A DNA stretch of 64,000 bases, from positions 27,700,171-27,764,170 of the forward strand of contig OU744724.1 in assembly GCA_916613615.1 (NCBI GenBank), written 5' to 3'. The position numbers were made by a program, and so were the translations under genes. This stretch comes from Steromphala cineraria (taxonomy: Eukaryota > Mollusca > Gastropoda > Trochida > Trochidae). How positions within the stretch are numbered: the stretch's first letter is position 1; every line of letters begins with the position of its first letter. Of this stretch, positions 48,271-60,002 are shown piece by piece. The notes under the pieces are model-generated. The model had not been told where the DNA came from. It saw only the letters and a list, made by a program, of their open reading frames with translations, and made no database searches.

Positions 48271-48636
48271 TTGACTCATTAGTTCACACAGTCGTGGTGC
48301 TCTGTTAAACTAATATTATGCCATTTAATGCATGGTGATTTACCGTAAATGATTATTCATCCAAAGTAACACTTTTAAGATACCACAGTTCAAAAAAATA
48401 CTCTACTTTTACCTTTTATTTGATGATCAGAATTAAAACAATGTTTAAGAAAAACAAAACAAAATCGTTAAACCCCATACTGAAGCGACATGGGGAAAAC
48501 AGATTGATTGCAAACAATCTACAACTCACTGTTTAGTATAACATTTCCATTTCCGTAACTGTAAGGTCTCTGGTTAACTTTCAAACAGTTTAGAAACCTC
48601 TTTAAATTACACTTGTGACGTCATCCTATTGTTCTC

Positions 48637-48830
48637 ACGCTCCATTATTTTCAGTAATGGAGCGTTGTATTTTACATCACGTTTTCTCTTCAAATTTCAA
48701 TGTTTTCAATATTTTAAGTTATTTTTTTGAAAAGGCATAAAGTTGAGCGTAATTAAAGTCGGTTAATATCCTCGGAACTCTCCATGCCTAAAAAATAATG
48801 AGCTCCATTAGTTTTTAGGAATGGAGAGTT
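48637..48830. repeat. Two nested hairpins sharing a CTCCATT motif
   Basis: Hairpin 1: ACGCTCCATTA (48637-48647) and its exact complement at 48655-48665 around a 7-base loop. Hairpin 2: AACTCTCCATGCCTAAAAA (48776-48794) pairs with 48812-48830 with one mismatch, enclosing another AGCTCCATTAG. The repeated CTCCATT/AATGGAG arms suggest a small foldback element, about 200 bp. Confidence 0.8.
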
Positions 48831-48914
48831 ACTCGAACATTAACCTATACAGAATATCTCTTTGGCCAGATGCATCACCTCCAGGACTAACCATATCCAA
48901 CTGTACCAAAGTCT

Positions 48915-49235
48915 ATACCCTGACTAAAATTAAAAAAGAAAACAGAATTTGTCAAATGTGATCGAAGATGAATACCATTTTTTTTGTGTTTGCCCAGCAT
49001 ATTCATTATTAAGAAATGTATATATTAAGAAATATTTCTATGAGTTCCCAGAAACTTGTAAGTTTATAATGCTGATGAATAACCCCAGTAAATTACATCT
49101 CGAAAATTTGTCCATTTATATTTACAAAGCTTTTATGCTTAGAAAGAATGCTCTACTACCTCAAAATATGTAACTGTATTATGTACTACAGGCCTGTGGC
49201 CTTTCAGTATGGAAATAAAACTATTTGATAGACTA
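48915..49235 (+). pseudogene. LINE C-terminal fragment
   Basis: After ENRICQM a frameshift interrupts the frame, then EDEYHFFCVCPAYSLLR continues to a stop at 49171. This matches the C-x2-C...H-x4-C tail of the LINE at 52926-54430. Downstream are GGCCTGTGGCC and AATAAAAC, the family's 3' hairpin and signal. 5' truncated and inactive. Confidence 0.75.
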
Positions 49236-50384
49236 TATAACTTCCCTTGTCAACTCCTGTTCTGCCTGTCCACAGTACTGTCTACCTCAGGAATCTCATT
49301 CCCACCTAGTGACCTAACCGCAGTTCACCTTCATCATGTCAAGCAGCAATTTGACATCGATCATTCTTGATAGATACCTTCCCACCCCACCTGGATTCTT
49401 AACATGGAATAGAAAATAGTAGTTTTTCAAAATATTTCTAATCTCTTCTCTCTTTTCTCCGATTCTTTACTCCATAGATAAAAACTATGCTTTAAAAATT
49501 TTCAATATTTTTATTATTTAGCATTATACTATTTGACAATAGCAATTTGAAAATAAACTCCCACTTACATATCCTTAGATATTCTCACTGAGTGTCATAA
49601 GTTAGATGTTAGATCATTGAAAATAAGTCACAACAATTGCAACGCATGACAATACATATCATGCGTGGAGACATTAAACCAATATTGAAAATTACAAATA
49701 TTGAATTAAATTAAAAATAATATAAAATTTAAAATAAAGCTCATTTGTTTTCTTTATCTGAGCTACATTCATCACGAAAGATATTTTTACTATAAATTTC
49801 TTAAGAAATACCTTGATTATTGAGAACCAATAATCAAAAACACAAATAACCCAGATTTTAACTCTCTTGAATTTTGGCTAAATACATTGAGTTTTGTAAG
49901 ATACATGGACGTATCCTATTAGGAAGCAATATTTATAACTGCAAATCATTTTAAGCCTGTATTTTGATTCTTTATAAAAGCCAAACAAACAGCACAGAGA
50001 AAGAAATATCCAGAGAAATAAAGCTTATCTGAATTAATGAGGTATTTACAGGATATTTACGTGTTATATCTATTTCCTTCGGTGTCCTTTTAACTACTAT
50101 ACTGAAGCTGATTCAGCATTCCTTTAAACTGATATAAAGTAAGTAGCATCTTCACAAGTGAGATATATGCAATGTGGCAAGTGTTAATGTGGATTACTTG
50201 CAAATGTTTTTTATAGAAATTTAAGCTACGTTCTCAGCTTTTCGAATGTTTTTGTATAAAATATCACATCAGATTACCGTTTACAATCTGCTTACATATA
50301 TAAATAATAGAACTCGAAATAATGTGATGTACGAAGTACTTTTCATGGTACGAAAAACTTAGCTTGATATGAGTTTCCATAAAA
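49236..50384. other. ~1.1 kb, nothing recognised
   Basis: No open frame above chance length and no repeat shared with other parts of the window. Confidence 0.45.
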
Positions 50385-50485
50385 ACCTCACCTCAAATAT
50401 AGGCTCCACCAGTCATCCATTGTCAAACAATGGTCACCATTGTTTGACAATGGATGACTGGTGGAGTCTATATTTGAGGTGAGGT
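50385..50485. repeat. Near-perfect 101-bp palindrome with a one-base loop
   Basis: Arms 50385-50434 and 50436-50485 pair at 49 of 50 positions about a single C at 50435; the centre reads AATGGTCACCATT. The outer ~15 bp of the right arm (TATTTGAGGTGAGGTG) is the end of the adjacent SINE, so the palindrome arose by inverting the SINE tail and its flank. Confidence 0.95.
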
Positions 50486-50690
50486 GATTTTAGGTTTATC
50501 GCCGCTTTCGAGAGTATATCACTTAAATCACGGCTGCAGGGGACAAAGGGACAGGGACAAAGCCCGCAACATTATTTTGGTTATCGATTGCGGTGAAAGC
50601 TGCAGGCAGCGCCTGGAACTAGCGAACAATGGATGGTACTACATTGGAATTCAGTGTAGCATTGCGCCCAAACCTGACTGCGTGTAGAAC
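50471..50690 (-). mobile_element. tRNA-derived SINE, family 1, head missing
   Basis: The body matches the family (CTAGTTCCAGGCGCTGCC..., GCGGGCTTTGTCC, ACTCTCGAAAGCGG read on the minus strand). The tRNA-like head is absent: at GTAGAACAGTTCTGTCTG the sequence passes into a CTGT microsatellite. The frame 50484-50687 is SINE-derived. Confidence 0.88.
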
Positions 50691-51010
50691 AGTTCTGTCT
50701 GTATCTGTCTGTCTGTCAGTCTGTTTGTCAAAAAAAACTTTAACCTTGCTCAAAACTTTTGATTGCTTGGGGTAGACTTTTGATATTTCACATGAAAAGA
50801 CCTTTCAGATGAGGTCATATCTTTTTCAAATGAGCTTATAATTGTTGAACTCGTGACCTTGACCTTGGCACAGCAAGCATATTTTGAAAACTTTAACATT
50901 GCTCATAATTCTGATTTTATGGGGATATACCTTTGATATTTCACATGTGCATATGTCATGAAAAGACCTTTCCTGTGAATCCATACTTTATCCTTGTGAC
51001 CTTGACCTTT
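50691..51010 (+). repeat. CTGT microsatellite followed by two repeat monomers
   Basis: After (CTGT)n come two ~145-150-bp monomers. Each has CTTTAACMTTGCTCA, TTTGATATTTCACATG, AAAAGACCTTTC and the sequence TGACCTTGACCTT (50854-50866 and 50997-51009). Monomers of this general make-up are, to my knowledge, common in molluscan genomes. No coding potential. Confidence 0.75.
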
Positions 51011-52925
51011 TGAAAATATACATTTACAATGTATTGATATCGAGGGGCATCAGTGTTTAACAAACACATCTTGCATTGATTAACATACAAAAAACAACTT
51101 GCAGATTTTAGACAATTATTTGGAAACGTGGATAACGTGATAATTAAAATCATGTCTTCTACAAATGAGCTTTACATGTTTAAGGCGACTTAATTTCCCC
51201 CATATTTCCATTTCAACTCACACAGTTAACAAAATAAACGGAAAGTGACATGTTTTTGGTATGGAAAAATAGTTTCTCGGCGTTTCTATGACGTTTTTTA
51301 AGCTTTTGTTTTTGTTAACACTAAACTAAAGAGGTTATTTTGTATTATATGTAAATAATAATAGAGTTCCTTATCTCATTCAATTGAAAGGTAGTAAATG
51401 ACTCATCTGGTTTAGATAAAAAACAATGATTAAAACGTTGTTTTAAATTTTATAGTACATCATTCTAAAATGAGTCAACGTAATTTTTATTTACTTTCAA
51501 CTAAGATTTAAAAATATTGCTTTATACTTACCAAAATGTAATTGTCCGTCTGTGTCATTATGATACAATATATTCTACCATTAGTTAAAGCACTCGATCA
51601 CAGCCTCACGGTATGAGTTAGAGCTGTGCTGGTCCATGTATATGAAACTATTCCATTGTAATCATGGAACTCTAATAGAGTTCCTGCCATTGACAGGTTA
51701 AAGCTGTATTATTTGAGTAACATCTGTTGATAAAGAATTGATGCACTTGGATATAATAGTTTGTAAGCAATAACACTATATATGTGACTATAAAGCTTCC
51801 TGTCTCAAGAAAAATTGTTTTTAAAGTGTCAACCAACACGAAGGAAGAAACTGAAATTTGTTTAAGCGGTGACAAATGAAACATTTAAAATTCCCACATT
51901 TTTTAGCTGCAAATATACAAAAAGCATGATTAAATTGATGAATTCAACAGCGTTAATTTTCGGTTTTAACTTCACATTTGGCCATTTATAAATTTGTATG
52001 ATGCAGAGAACTTTTCTTATAAGAAAAAACAATACTTACCAAAATTAATTTAAAACCCTATATATGCGTGTGTCCCTACGTATAAGGACCAATTGATGTT
52101 AGCGATAACGCGTATGCTCATTTGGTAAGAAAAAATAACTTAAGGCCTTATGTACATTGAAGTAGATACTTTTTGGTATGTTTTAAACTTCTTCTGTGAT
52201 GAAAAATTGCTCTCCTCGACAAGATTCTTAACTAACTAAACTGCACTTTCAGTCTTTTAATATGTGAGTGCGGGGAAGTTTGTAAAAGTTTTAAAGGTTT
52301 TAAATTAGAGAAAAAATTTAATAAGTATATGAACACGTGTCCCGTTGTTCACGTCAACATGTATTGTTACTGAGTATTATTGAGCATCCAGGTTTATTGC
52401 TTACACTGTAATCCCTCACTTAATACCGCCTGAATGTGTATGTGTTAATCGAGTTGATAGTTGTTAAACTTGATGCCATTGTTACAGACAAAGGTATAAC
52501 GAGAACAATGTTACCTAATAATCATTCACACCTATCTACAAATATCGTCACAATGTATATACATAGTGTTTATTAAGATCTTCGTAAGTTCGTAGAATAC
52601 CACCTGAAAATCAATAAATACTATATATATCGATGTTAAATATTTAATTGTTATAAGATACTGGGATTTATACCTAATGTCAATGTTTTTCATTTTAACG
52701 TCGATTCACTTAACAAGAATATTTAAGACTGCATAAAGAAGAGCGAGTATAGTATATTTACAATTGGACCTCGTTGTCCGTGGCAACCATTAAAAAAGAT
52801 CTTGTTCATTATCGGTATCATGACTGTTTTCGTCAGAACAGTCCTGATATCGGATGCTCATAAAATTGTCTTTAAAACAACATCAAGAAAACTACATCAG
52901 CTTTTGTCAGTTTTGACTAAATCAT
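51011..52925. other. ~1.9 kb, nothing recognised
   Basis: AT-rich, with short chance frames (50956-51153 and 51672-51884, both minus). No repeats shared with the rest of the window noticed. Confidence 0.45.
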
Positions 52926-54430
52926 GTATTCGACTTTTTTGACTGTCCAGTTGGATTAAGACAAGGATGTATTTTAAGTCCAATGTTATTTACATTTTTC
53001 ATCAATGAATTGTACTATGAGATTTCTAATAATGGAAAGCATGGCATTCAACTATTCCCGGATATTATTGAAATATTGATGTTACTTTTTGCTGATGATG
53101 TCATCTTAGTATCAGACACAGTTATTGGATTGCAAAATCAACTTAATATATTAGAACGTTACACCAAAGAATGGAAACTATCTGTTAACTATGAAAAGAC
53201 AAATATTGTTATTTTTAGAAAGGGTGGGCCATTATCATCAAATGAAAAGTGGGTATTTAATGGAGTAAGACTTCAGACTAGTAATCACTATAAGTATCTT
53301 GGCCTTTTGTTCACCCACACAATGAATTTCTCCAAAAGCGTTATAGATTTAGTAAAAAGAGCCAAGAAAGCACTATTTAACGTTATATCTGTAACATTTA
53401 AGATAACTATTTTATTCTCAGATACAACCGATAATGTTGTATGGGTCTGATGTTTGGGGATATCAAAAGTATGACAGTCTTGAGAAACTTCACCTTCTAG
53501 CATGTAAAAGATATTTATCCGTTGGACCATCAACACCAAACTGCATGATTTACGGAGAATGTGGAAGACACCCTCTGTACATAAATTCCCAAATCAAATG
53601 CTTAAAATATTGGATAAAACTTATTGGTATGCATGAGACTAGAATTCCAAAGCTAGCTTATAATATGCTATTACATTAAGATAACATTGGTAAAATAACA
53701 TGGGCATCCCACATAAGAAATATATTGTTCTCCCATGGTTTTGGCTTTATCTGGATGAACCAAACAGTTGGAAATATTGATGTCTTTTTATATAATTTTA
53801 AGAATCAAGCTGTTGATATGTTTCATCAAGATTGGCATTCTTCTCTGTATGATAGCTCGCGGTATGATTGTTATAGAACATTCAAAAGTTTACTTCAGCC
53901 AGAAAAATATTTGTCTATTTTATATTCTAAAGACCTAAGAAATATTTTTATCAAATTTAGACTTGGTTTGCTGGATTTAAAGATAAATGAAGGCAGAAAA
54001 ATGAATATAGAAAAAACTAAAAGGTTATGTCCGATGTGTAAATCAACAGTTGAAAGTGAAATACATTTTATGCTTGTTTGTCCATCATATTCCGACATCA
54101 GAAGAAAATATATTCCTGCATTTTATATATCAAAACCACCTGCTGCTGCCTTTACATCCCTATTGTGTTCTCAAAATGAAAATGTTATTCTTAATTTGTC
54201 GTTATTTATCAAACATAGTATAAAACGTAGAAATGAACTTTTAAGAAATGAAATTCGCCCCAAGAGCTGAAATAAGATCCTCTTATTGTCATTGTGTTAG
54301 CAAATATTTGAAATATGTATTACTGTTTATATGTATATGTATTATTTGCATTATGTAACTCTTTATATACATTTGTATATGGGCCGGAGGCCTTAAATAC
54401 AATAAACTCTTTGACTTGACTTGACTTGAC
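52926..54430 (+). pseudogene. 5'-truncated non-LTR retrotransposon (LINE), frameshifted
   Basis: The sequence begins inside a reverse transcriptase: FFDCPVGLRQGCILSP, then MLFTFFINEL and the catalytic LLFADDVILVSD (palm domain, with the two Asp). After a frameshift and apparent deletion near 53400-53430 it continues IQPIMLYGSDVWGY and LHLLACKRYL, reaches a stop at 53679, and reopens from about 53725 to 54270. The last part has a C-x2-C-x8-H-x4-C zinc-binding motif (CPMCKS...HFMLVC), typical of the C-terminus of many invertebrate LINE proteins. The 3' end shows a GGGCCGGAGGCC hairpin, AATAAA and a (GACTT)n tail. The endonuclease domain is missing. Dead copy; clade not assigned. Confidence 0.93.
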
Positions 54431-55316
54431 TATGCTCGTGATAAATCAAACTTCAATTATTAATTAATTTAATTCAACGATATTGTCGACAAACGCATAC
54501 TTGATACAACACACTTAGTTTGGGGAAATTGCACTGAAATTGAACCATCAAATAAACATAACTGATCTGTTGATAGAAATTGTCGCAAACAATTCACAGT
54601 TAAGAGAAAACTACATTTACTAGAACATCATTTAAGTATACTTATTGCCAAAAATATTTCAACAAATACGTTTAAACAAATATCAATAATGTATGGTTAT
54701 CTAAATGTTGATAATCAATGAGATTGAAATGTTTTTAGAAGCCACAACCGAAATTAGGTTGTTGTAGTGTTTATTCATTACATTGGTGAAAGAGGACACA
54801 ACAGTAGAAGACAAACTTCACACCTTTAATCAGTCGACTCACACTCTACAAGGTTACCGACACGAGCGCGGCGCGAGCATGCATTGCACGTGCATTTGGT
54901 TAATGCGGTTGCCATGTTACGGAGGACAGGTTGCTACAACAAACACAGCGTATATAGCAGTGATAGAAAAAAGATATAGCAGTGATAGAAAAACAACGAA
55001 TTCTACAGTTGTCGTAATAGAGGACAAATCCGAATTAGTCAAACCAAAAGATGACTTGCGAAAATTTGTTGCAAAGTTTCCGTATCTCCAAGTACTGCAA
55101 AACGTGCATGTGCACAGAGCATTTCGTGTCTCGTGCATGATACCCGAGATTGCATGTTTCGAACCTGGAATCAGGTGGAACATCCGTAGTACTACAACAG
55201 CCATACATATTAGAAGGGCCCAAGAAGGGTTGTGAAAATAAAAATACTCTTACATCTTTTGTTTTCACTTGGTCCAAGCGATATGTATGTCAGTTATGAA
55301 CATAGTAATCAAATAG
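54431..55316. other. No gene accepted; contains a GC-richer open frame
   Basis: A 150-codon plus-strand frame (54783-55235) and a 95-codon minus-strand frame overlap. The plus frame starts at a non-ATG codon in the longest form, and no family resemblance is seen. Around 54860-54900 there is GC-rich text with short palindromes (GCATGCATTGCACGTGCAT). Confidence 0.3.
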
Positions 55317-55420
55317 TATCGGGAAATGCTCGGACAGTACATTGCATGTCCGTTCTGCCATTCTCGGCCTAACGGCCTCGGGGAGACCTCATGGAGAAAA
55401 TGTCCTTCCATTTCCCGATA
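55317..55420. repeat. Miniature inverted-repeat element, 104 bp
   Basis: The ends TATCGGGAAATG (55317-55328) and CATTTCCCGATA (55409-55420) are perfect complements. Further partial pairing inside (CTCGGAC / GTCC) suggests a hairpin. No second copy was noticed. Confidence 0.75.
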
Positions 55421-57304
55421 AAAATTGATATCTTTGTTATTCTAACTACTTTTACATATGACATATATCGTTTTGAATATATTGTATTGTTTTTCCCTGA
55501 TAGATATATGATCCAGCTGTTAAGCTACGTTACAGCAGACAAAAGTGTAAGAAAAAATAGCTTCTTCAATTCATTTAAAATCGTCTTATATCATCATGAT
55601 CAGACAATGTTATTGGCCATTATTGTGCTATTCGAAGATCGTATCATCTTATGAATGAGATGTTATCAAATTCAGAAGAAAGCAACCAAAGGGGACATTG
55701 AGAATAGGAACGCCACGACAATCGATTCTATGCATAACATCAATACAATAATTTGATTTTATTACTTGGATTTACTCCATTCAATGTATATATACTATCA
55801 GATATATAAAGGAGACTATATAATAAATAGTGACAGTGACAGTCGCAGTGTTTGTCAAACAATAAACACATCCTTGCCGAATTAGTAACTCATAGGTCAA
55901 ATATTAAAACAGTAATAAGCAGCCTGGATATCTGAAGGTTTTCCGTTTCCCTCGATAGTACTTTTATACTGTTGAACGTATTATTGATTCAGACACACCT
56001 TAAGAAGTTCTTGATGGGCTTTTACATCACAGTTCTTCCCTCACAGATGCAGATCAGGTCATCAAATGATATTTGCTAAAAACATTCAACGGATTGGGAT
56101 ACAATATTTTCCCGTCAGGGGAAACTGCCGGAACCCACGGGTGTGCTCTATCAATGTCATGACTTGATCTGCCTTTGAGTGGAGGGAATGTTACATGAAA
56201 AGAAACGCTTAATATCTAAAAGTAAATGGTAAGACAAAGGAGTAAGCATTAGTTCAGATGTTCTAGGTTAAATGTGGGTATCAAAAACAAGCTTGCTGAG
56301 CTTAGTTAATTTGTCACTTTAATATAAAAAACATGTTAACCAAATTATTTTCAATATAATGTTAGCTCATTTTCAGTACCTGGTTATAATGCAATGGCAT
56401 CATTGATAACCTTTCACGTTTTGTGTTTTAATAACGTCGTCTATCACGTCAGTTTTATCGATGTATTGAAAAGAATTAAACTAATGTTTAAGTTAAAGAC
56501 AAAATTCCCCAAACAAAATAAGTATGCCAATAACCAAGGGAAAATGAATCAACCACAATGAACCTGCAGGCAATTCTGACTGAATATGCACATTTAGAAA
56601 TAATGGGGGTTATAACAATCTCTACTTACAAAGGAGATATAAGTGAAAAAGTTTTAAATTTCGATCGTAAGTTTAACGTCAAATTCTACATTCGAATCCC
56701 TTTGCATTTTAATCCTTGCCTCGTCAGAAATCTATTTAAACTAATACGCCGTGAGCTTTGTTTTAAACCAAAACATGTGTTTTATATACCAATAGTCATG
56801 TGAAAGAGAACATTTTGTTCAATTTCTGAGACACTGAATAAAGGGCACTTATAAAAATAATTTTGATAACTTCATAAAAAAATAACTTAGTTAAAAACAA
56901 AATATCAAGTGTGTGAATATACAAGCTTTGGGGTTGAACATGTTTAGTGATAATAAAGATGAATTTTACTGCATCATGAGATAATGCTGTGATAAAAATT
57001 GTTAGTGGCAAACTATTTATGTGGGCAGTCTGGATCTTGCTATGGCTACAGGTGTCTTGTGATTATCCACCTCTCAAAACGGCTACATGGGAATAGGTTT
57101 ATTTGTAAATTGTTGATTTAATTTTTAAAACACGTAATGTTCAGAACAAATCAACAAAAACTACACACACAAGGTAGATTTTACTTTATCTCTAATGTGT
57201 GAATTTGTAATAAGCTTAACTTAAATAAACATAGCTTTTCCGCATCTGATGTTGTTCCTTTCTGTAATAGTTTTGGCAATATTGACATAAGACGGGGAAA
57301 ACAG

Positions 57305-57666
57305 TTAAAGGGGCAGTGGCACGTTTTTACGGGGACTGTAAGGTGATGTCACGAAAATGAAAATTAATGGTTCCAATTAAAAGACAATGTATTTAAACTA
57401 AATGAGCAGTGATAATTCAAGTATATAACGTAAAGTTTAGCCATGCGATTCCTTTTTCTCACACAAAATGAATTAAAGGTGTTCACACAAAATGGCCGCC
57501 GGTTGATTTTATGTAAATTTTCATACATTGCCCTCCGACTATGGATGTTTGGTTTGTGTAATGATATTTCGGACACTGTCAACATAATACATTAAGCATT
57601 AACTTACAATTATCGGTGAAAATTTAGAAAATAAAACTATCAAAAAACGTGCTACTGCCCCTTTAA
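57305..57666 (+). mobile_element. TTAA MITE, copy 7
   Basis: TTAA at both ends, AGGGGCAGTGGCACG left terminus, full internal structure with AAAATGGCCGCC. Inserted in segment C. The minus-strand frame 57364-57585 is the one common to this family and is noncoding. Confidence 0.95.
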
Positions 57667-58073
57667 GAGAAGAAACCTTATACCCTGAATGTACCGTATT
57701 TCGTTTCCATTGATTTAAAAGTATAAAGCGGTAAACTGATTTGATTAACGTAGGCAATTTAAAAGCTGACAAGAGTTACACTTTGACAATGAATAAATAT
57801 AACTTTTTTGAGAGAATAAATGAATGGCCAAGGGGGTTTATTAATAAACAATATTGCAGTCCCATGCATATGTGTAATCGTTTAATTACAGAAATAATCG
57901 AGAATTAACGTCATACTTGAGAAAAAGTTATCTTATTTAAAAACAAAATTTCTTGCCTCATAACAAAAGATTTTTAGAAATTCTAGCAAATCTTCCTTAA
58001 TGATCGAAGCCGATTATGTATCAATAGTATCATTTTGGGATACGTTCCGAAACCAAGGTAAATCACATCAACA

Positions 58074-58437
58074 TTAAAGGGGCAGTAGCACGTTTTTAGG
58101 GGGAATATAAGGTGATGTCAGGAAAATGAAAATTAATGGTTCCAATTGAAAGACAATGTATTTAAACTAAATGGAGCAGTAATAATTCAAATATTTAACG
58201 TAAAGTTTAGCCATGCGATTCCTTTTTCTTACAGAAAATGAATTAAAGGTGTTCACACAAAAATGGCCGCCTATGTATTTTATGTGAATCTTCATACTTT
58301 GTCCTCCGACTATGGATGATTGATTTGTGTAATGACATTTTTGACACTGTCAAAATAATACATTTAACATTTACTTACAAGTATGACTGAAAATTTTAAA
58401 ATATAAAATTGTCAAAAAACGTGCTACAGCCCCTTAA
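58074..58437 (+). mobile_element. TTAA MITE, copy 8
   Basis: TTAA at both ends; same orientation as copy 7, 400 bp downstream of it. The internal sequence is very close to copy 3. Confidence 0.95.
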
Positions 58438-59032
58438 ATGGTGTTAGAAAATTCAACGGCAATTGGTCTGTTTACGTAATTTGATTCAAACCCTTTGCGT
58501 TTATTCGAAAGAAAGCATAACTAACAAGAGTTTAATTCTTCTCGCCTTTAACCTAAGGATACTATATATAGATAACTATAATACTTAGTGGAAAACTGTA
58601 CATTATTGCTCATTATATAATGATAATTCTATTTCCTAATAATGATTTTTCATTATTACCACAATCTGTACTTTGAATAGTTAACTTGACACTGTTCTTT
58701 ATTTTTAAGATCAGAAGAAATCGTCTTAAAATGTGGTTGACACATTGAAGTGTTAATGAGAAACTTGGTTAATGCCGTTTTTATTATCATGCCATTGTGT
58801 TTCCGTCTTGTATTTCATGTTGCATTAATGATACAATAATATGAAACCAGAAATGGTGTTGGCGATTGGAAATATAATTCTTGGAATAAAATTTAGGTTG
58901 ATATTTCAACTATAGAACATGATATCCTAATCAAATAAATATAGATTGATCAGCTGACTACATTTAATAAGTAGGAATGAACAAGCCATGTATTCATCTC
59001 ATTTGTTTTCATTTTTCCCTCTTTAAAGGGGC

Positions 59033-59393
59033 AGTAGCACGTTTTTTGATAATTTCATATTTTAAATGTTTCACTGATAATTGTAAGTTGATTCTAAATG
59101 TATCATTTTGACAGTGTCAAAAATCACAATTCACAAATCAATCATCCACAGTCAGAGGACAAAGTATAAAGATTCACATAAAATCCATTGGCGGCCATTT
59201 TGTGTGAACACCTTTAATTCATTTTGTGTAAGAAAAAGGAATGGCATGGCTAAACTTTACAATATATATTAGGATCATTACTGCTCTAAGTTTAAATACA
59301 TTGTCTTTCAATTGGAACCATTAATTTTCATTTTCCTGACATCACCTTATATTTCCCCTAAAAAGGTGCTACTGCCCCTTTAATATGACAAGC
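59033..59393 (-). mobile_element. TTAA MITE, copy 9 (reverse)
   Basis: TTAA at both ends; reverse orientation like copies 4 and 6. Third MITE within 2.1 kb of segment C, suggesting a permissive, TTAA-rich target. Confidence 0.95.
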
Positions 59394-59880
59394 TGCATTC
59401 AATGGAAATGATGTAAAGGGAGAATCAATAAATTAAAGACATTTGATGATGAGTTGATATATAAAGGACGTATTTCGTTTTCATTATAGGCATTAAAACT
59501 AGTTGAAATAGATTGAAAGTGATACACTGTGAAGTTAAGAGCTACATCATTGATTTATTTCAGAGAATATTCCCCTTTCATAATTACATTTGTGCCGTGT
59601 ACATTCTTAATGAATATGTGTGTTTAGTTTATACATAACAGGTAAGTGAGATAGATGTTCTCATTACTTAAAACACATATCATATAACTTTGTTGTACTA
59701 AACGGGAAAATAACGATTGATAACAACACATTAGCAATCAGCCTTCAAATTATCATTTCCCACGTACATGTAGTTCATGCTTCCGAATCAATGAAATTAC
59801 CATATGAATAACATACCTTTTAAGACCTGTGTTCTCAATGGGACCGCTATTTTAGGTTTATAAACATCAATATCCTAAGA

Positions 59881-60002
59881 CTATTCCATCAACAGGCATT
59901 GTTCACTGAGACTGCGAACATATACATGTATAATGCATCTTTGATTTCAAATCAATCGGGATTAGAATAACGAAAGGGAATTACACTTTCATGTATTGAT
60001 GC
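59881..60002. promoter_or_regulatory. Conserved noncoding block, segment C version
   Basis: GCGAACATATACATGTATAA and the following AATCAATCGGGATTAG and AACGAAAGGGAAT match the A and B blocks with few changes. Flanking sequence is far more diverged. Retention in the oldest copy supports selective constraint on the core. Confidence 0.45.

Noticed and set aside
54783..55235. 150-codon plus-strand frame
   Set aside because: The start codon is not ATG in the longest form, an antisense frame of similar length overlaps it, and no family resemblance is seen.
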